A program made the position numbers and the translations under genes. The notes under the pieces are model-generated. The model searched no databases. It was not told where the DNA came from and worked only from the letters and a program-made list of their open reading frames with translations. From Annona cherimola (Eukaryota; Streptophyta; Magnoliopsida; Magnoliales; Annonaceae), in the NCBI GenBank assembly GCA_030490835.1, contig CM059975.1, positions 32,644,133 to 32,708,132 on the forward strand: a stretch of DNA of 64,000 bases, given 5' to 3'. Below, piece after piece: positions 60,161-64,000 of this stretch; position 1 is the stretch's first letter; every line of letters starts with the position of its first letter.

Positions 60161-61822
60161 CCATAAAGAGTATAGGACTTATAGTTTGCTACTCAAATTT
60201 ATCAAGTTGGTGACTTTTTCCATCATTATTAGTGTTTGGAGTTCCTCCACCAACAAAGTTGCTTCTTGTGTACCTATACTTATATAGCTTTTGAAAAATA
60301 CTAAACTAACATTCTTCAAAAGACCAAGCACAACCCACACCGTTACCTCTACCCATCTCTGCCTTGATATTTTGTCTCTCAGAGACTAGTGGGTGATGAC
60401 TTACTTACCTTCATCACTTGCCTTATACTTCTTTAGTAGTACTATAAAAAGGAAACTTTTCAAACTCAATAGAATAACACAAAATAAAAAAAATTAGGGC
60501 TTGAGCATTAATTTAACATTTACTTTCCTATGTCTTATTCTATATATTGGATGTACCTTAAGGAATAATACATTCTTCATCAATTACATTCCATATTTAA
60601 AAATTATACCTTATTAAAAAGTTTTTTTTATCCTGAACTCCTCATAAGAATAGTTACCATTAGTTAAATATAAATATTTAATGATAGATTAATCACCTTT
60701 TTCAAAATTTTTGTCGATACCTTTTTCTACTTGAACTCATAGTAGCCATTTAAGATATCTTTGAATTTTGTCAAAATCTACTCTAATACTACTTGTTAGT
60801 CATGGATAATGGTTAATGAGAAATTACTAAAAACAGTATCGATCAAGCTCAAGTATAGATGAAGAAAGCTATACAAACACAATAAATTAGAAGAAAAATA
60901 AACAATTATAATGGTTCAGTCAAACTATCTTTGAGTATACACCACTTAGGTTATTCTAGCACTATGATAGAACTTTGCTTTGGTGAAAAATTTAGTAATT
61001 AAAATTTTTTGTTGTTGCTCGTCTTCATTAGAGTCATTGCCCTCTAAATATTTATAGTAATGGCAATGAAATATGGTGTTCGATAAAATATCTAAGTGAG
61101 GGTTAATGAAAGAAAACTATGTACAAATTAGTATATAAAACTTTGTAATGTAAATGAATTATTATACATGCTTAGAACATGTGAAAATGAGTATTGTGTG
61201 GAATAAGATTTATTTTAGGTTGACGTGCCTGAGTTATGTGTTTAAAAATTGAGGTTGAAATTTAGTTGTTTGAAGTTGCGGTTGGATTGGTGTTGAAATT
61301 GTGTAGATCTTGTATTAAGATAGGAATGGAGGCTTATGGTTTCCTTTGGAGGAATGATTGTGAGGCTAATAGGTAGGTGATCTACTAGCTAAGTTTATAT
61401 ATTTAGTTGGAATCCTAGATGATTTGGGTATTGAATTTTGCATGCCACATGTTAATTTTTATGATTAGGGCTAAGCCCCCTTCTATAATGGTTTGGTTGT
61501 GTTTTTGTATGATTTTGTAAAACCACATTATATATGATTTTGGCATGAGCATGCGACATGTAATTTTATGATTGATGTATATGCATTCTTTGCATGGATG
61601 ATAGTTTATGCCGTAATGCTATGGGAACTGTGTCTAAACCTTAAGTGGGATGTGTGGACCTTCCTAAGCTGAGTGCATGGGTCATTAATGAGTAGATGTA
61701 TAATGGGTAGTTGGGTAAGTTACAGCATTGGCAAGGAGTACTAGTTGTGTGCTTGAGGCATATCTCTTGTGTGACATACAGTTGAATTGCATTATCATAA
61801 ATTGGGTGTTGTCTCCTATATA
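60161..61822. other. Intergenic DNA without a recognisable gene
   Basis: A stretch at about 60230-60450 is less AT-rich and could be further retroelement debris, but no protein motif could be read in either strand. Nothing else can be assigned. Confidence 0.35.
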
Positions 61823-61830
61823 CTTGTGGT

Positions 61831-62533
61831 TAGGGGTGAGAAGACTCACCCCCGACTTAATCCATTTTTGACCACGTAAAATCAACATTTTTTTGACTCA
61901 GTATAAGGATAAGTTAGAAATTTTGATCCAAATTCAAAAATAAGTTGGGGTGAGTAGACCATGTCCCGACTCGAAGAGTCTGAACTCGCCCCTCATATAT
62001 TAATTTATTATAATTAAAAAATACATCATTACTAAAATAAAATATGAGAAAATATAGTATAACTTTATTAAAATAGGTTAATATATAATTACATGTAAGA
62101 GTTATATGTATATATGCAAACTTCTCTTATCAATTATATTATTTTCTTGATAAATTGATTATTCTATCATTGATATAGTTAATTATAAAAATATAGTAAT
62201 TTTTAAAAAATAATAATATTTAAACATAGGCTTATAATTAGTAAAATATAGAAGCATATAATATTTAAATTTAACAAAGATGTACCTTTATGTTTGATAG
62301 ACATATAAATGCTTACAATTATCTTATTTGACCCACATTTTTTACCGGATCGGCTGTCCCAAAATCCATCCGATACCTACCAAAAGTTTGTTCCGAGACC
62401 TATTAAAAAAAGAAAATGTCAAACCGACCTTGTCCGACCCGATATAAAAATAAGGTCAAAGAGAATTTTAAAAAGTAAAGTCAGGGTTAAACAAGCTTTG
62501 ACCCAAAATGGCCTATCCCGATTCCCACCCTCA
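61831..62533 (+). mobile_element. hAT-like MITE, copy 2, both ends present
   Basis: It begins TAGGGGTGAG and ends ACCCTCA (inverted: TGAGGGTGGG), matching the YAGGGRTG type of hAT ends. It is flanked by the perfect 8-bp repeat CTTGTGGT (61823-61830, 62534-62541). The left and right GC-richer arms (about 200 bp each) are inverted relatives of each other and match the right arm of copy 1 at 4170-4350. The AT core (62050-62250) matches 3961-4150. No transposase is encoded. Confidence 0.82.
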
Positions 62534-62541
62534 CTTGTGGT

Positions 62542-64000
62542 ACGATAAACATGGTTGTTTAGAACTAGTAAAAGCTTTAGTTTACATTATAGTGACATAA
62601 TACTCATGACAAATTTGACATAGTTTTTATTTTATTTTTACTAACCGCATCCTACTTACTGAGTTTTTATAGCCTCATGTGACTTTTTTTTGTGTTCTTA
62701 GTTGGTAGGTCAATTGAAGGAGCCAACTAAGAGTTCATACTTGTGACGAAGGTTAGGATAGAATCCATACTCAATAAGGTAAAAAAATAATTAGCCTGTA
62801 GAATTATTTATTATGGATGGTGATGTATAAAAAATTTAAGTGTAAGAAATAATGTATATATTTTTTAGAATCGTGCACCTGGGCAAAGTGCTCTCGTGCT
62901 TAGCCCGTCCCCTCCCAGCTACTGAATCATGTGGGATGAATGTTTGGCTTTGAATCACTTGTTATGTGATATTTTGCACATCAGTCCAATTGCTTTGGAA
63001 GATTTTGCCCCAAAAAAACTTAACCCAACACCCACAAGCCATGTGCTCCCTCTCTCTGTGAAATGTCATTGTATAAAAGATCTCAACCTATCATTAACTA
63101 GTATTCGAATATGGAATATTCTTGACTTACACTTGCAAACTTAGAAAAGAGTATAAGAACATTAAAACTACAAATATCCTCTTGTATGAAAAGAGCATTT
63201 ATGTAAACATGTATATGAAGATTATATGCTTTGGACCATGACATACATGAATAGAATTGGGTTCTGTCAAAATAACGACTTCAGCAAATCTAATTCATTC
63301 ACATGAATAGATGTCACATCAACAAATAAATCATTCACTACATGACATATTTAAAATAAGAATTTAAAGATCCAAATCAATACCTTTCATATAACTCCAA
63401 TACTCAGATAATGAGTGTCTACACAACCTAATATGAAGCAATTCTACCTATTTCAAGTATGTAAACCACCTATACATTAAGAAGTAATATGCATGCTCTA
63501 AACAAAAAAAATGAAAGCCTCAAGCATTTGGTACAACTAAGATATCTTTCTATTCACTGTTATAATTTAAAGACATATAATAATACAAAACTTATAATGC
63601 AAAAATAGTCCACAACTCTAGCAAACTAGTCGACAACTATTGAGGTAATATAATTACACAATGCTAGTCCATAAAGTCAAATTATAAAACCCAAATCGTA
63701 GTACAAAATAAAGATAAGTGGCAAGTACAAAGTCACATGAAAAAACAAGAATGACTACAATTTTCTTGATTTTGGTAATGAGTTCCATGAATCTTCTCCT
63801 CGTTTCTTCTTTCATCTCCAAGTCCTTTTTCTGTGTTGTTTCTTTCGAATGATAAATTTCTACAGTGTGATTCTTTCAACTCATCTACTTTATATATTAA
63901 GCCCCCCATATCCTACAATACTTGCTCATGATCGAAAGTTGAAACTTGGATTTAGGATTGCAAATCAGGTTGACCATTAGAAATTAAAACAATCCCACTT
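62542..64000. other. AT-rich DNA to the window edge, no gene seen
   Basis: Only short open frames without family resemblance, such as 62929-63144, are present. No repeat family from the rest of the window was recognised here. Confidence 0.35.

Noticed and set aside
60230..60450. Possible upstream half of LINE-D separated by R2 and R3
   Set aside because: Neither strand gave a convincing RT or endonuclease motif, so the link could not be supported.

Overview
The window is nuclear DNA of a flowering plant. It is AT-rich and dominated by transposable elements of several classes. It holds one complete host gene with plant-type introns, a chloroplast-targeted RidA (4529-11776), and one short, probably 3'-truncated ARM-repeat gene (49627-50184). 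The first exon of RidA and the ARM open frame are much more GC-rich than their surroundings. Together with the MAW-type RidA N-terminus, this makes a non-grass monocot plausible, but the species cannot be fixed from sequence alone.

Layout. 1-3936: 5' part of an L1-type LINE on the minus strand (LINE-A, running off the left edge), abutting a truncated hAT-like MITE (3955-4350). 4529-11776: RidA, six exons; intron 3 carries a Tourist-like MITE, and the 5.2 kb intron 5 carries Ty3/gypsy debris and two more MITEs. 12511-13237: hAT-like MITE with 8-bp target duplication. 14176-15389: Mutator-like element with long terminal inverted repeats and a 9-bp duplication. 16247-22303: full-length LINE-B with 13-bp target duplications. 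22816-23068: short poly(A)-tailed retroposon with a 10-bp duplication. 23.3-29.6 kb: AT-rich DNA with scattered MITEs. 29614-34873: decayed Ty1/copia element with both LTRs, PBS, PPT and a nested 173-bp MITE. 35344-41400: full-length LINE-C with 13-bp duplications. About 42990-47762: a second, older copia element on the minus strand. About 48166-49430: LTR-like repeat just upstream of the ARM gene. 53.6-60.2 kb: three direct copies of a roughly 0.9-kb LTR-like repeat and an old LINE remnant (LINE-D, about 55370-57780). 61831-62533: intact-ended copy of the hAT-like MITE family seen at 3955-4350.

All four LINEs lie on the minus strand. Their coding capacity is broken: ORF1 (DUF4283-like plus a CCHC knuckle) and ORF2 (AP endonuclease, reverse transcriptase, zf-RVT, RNase H) carry nonsense codons and, in A, B and C, frameshifts. 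All three copies with a visible ORF1/ORF2 junction keep the same arrangement: stop codon, one nucleotide, ATG. RidA is the only gene for which a full, undamaged protein (191 aa) can be assembled. I see no novel multi-gene system such as a defence, CRISPR or biosynthetic cluster. The interest lies in datable nested insertions, exact target duplications and element architecture.
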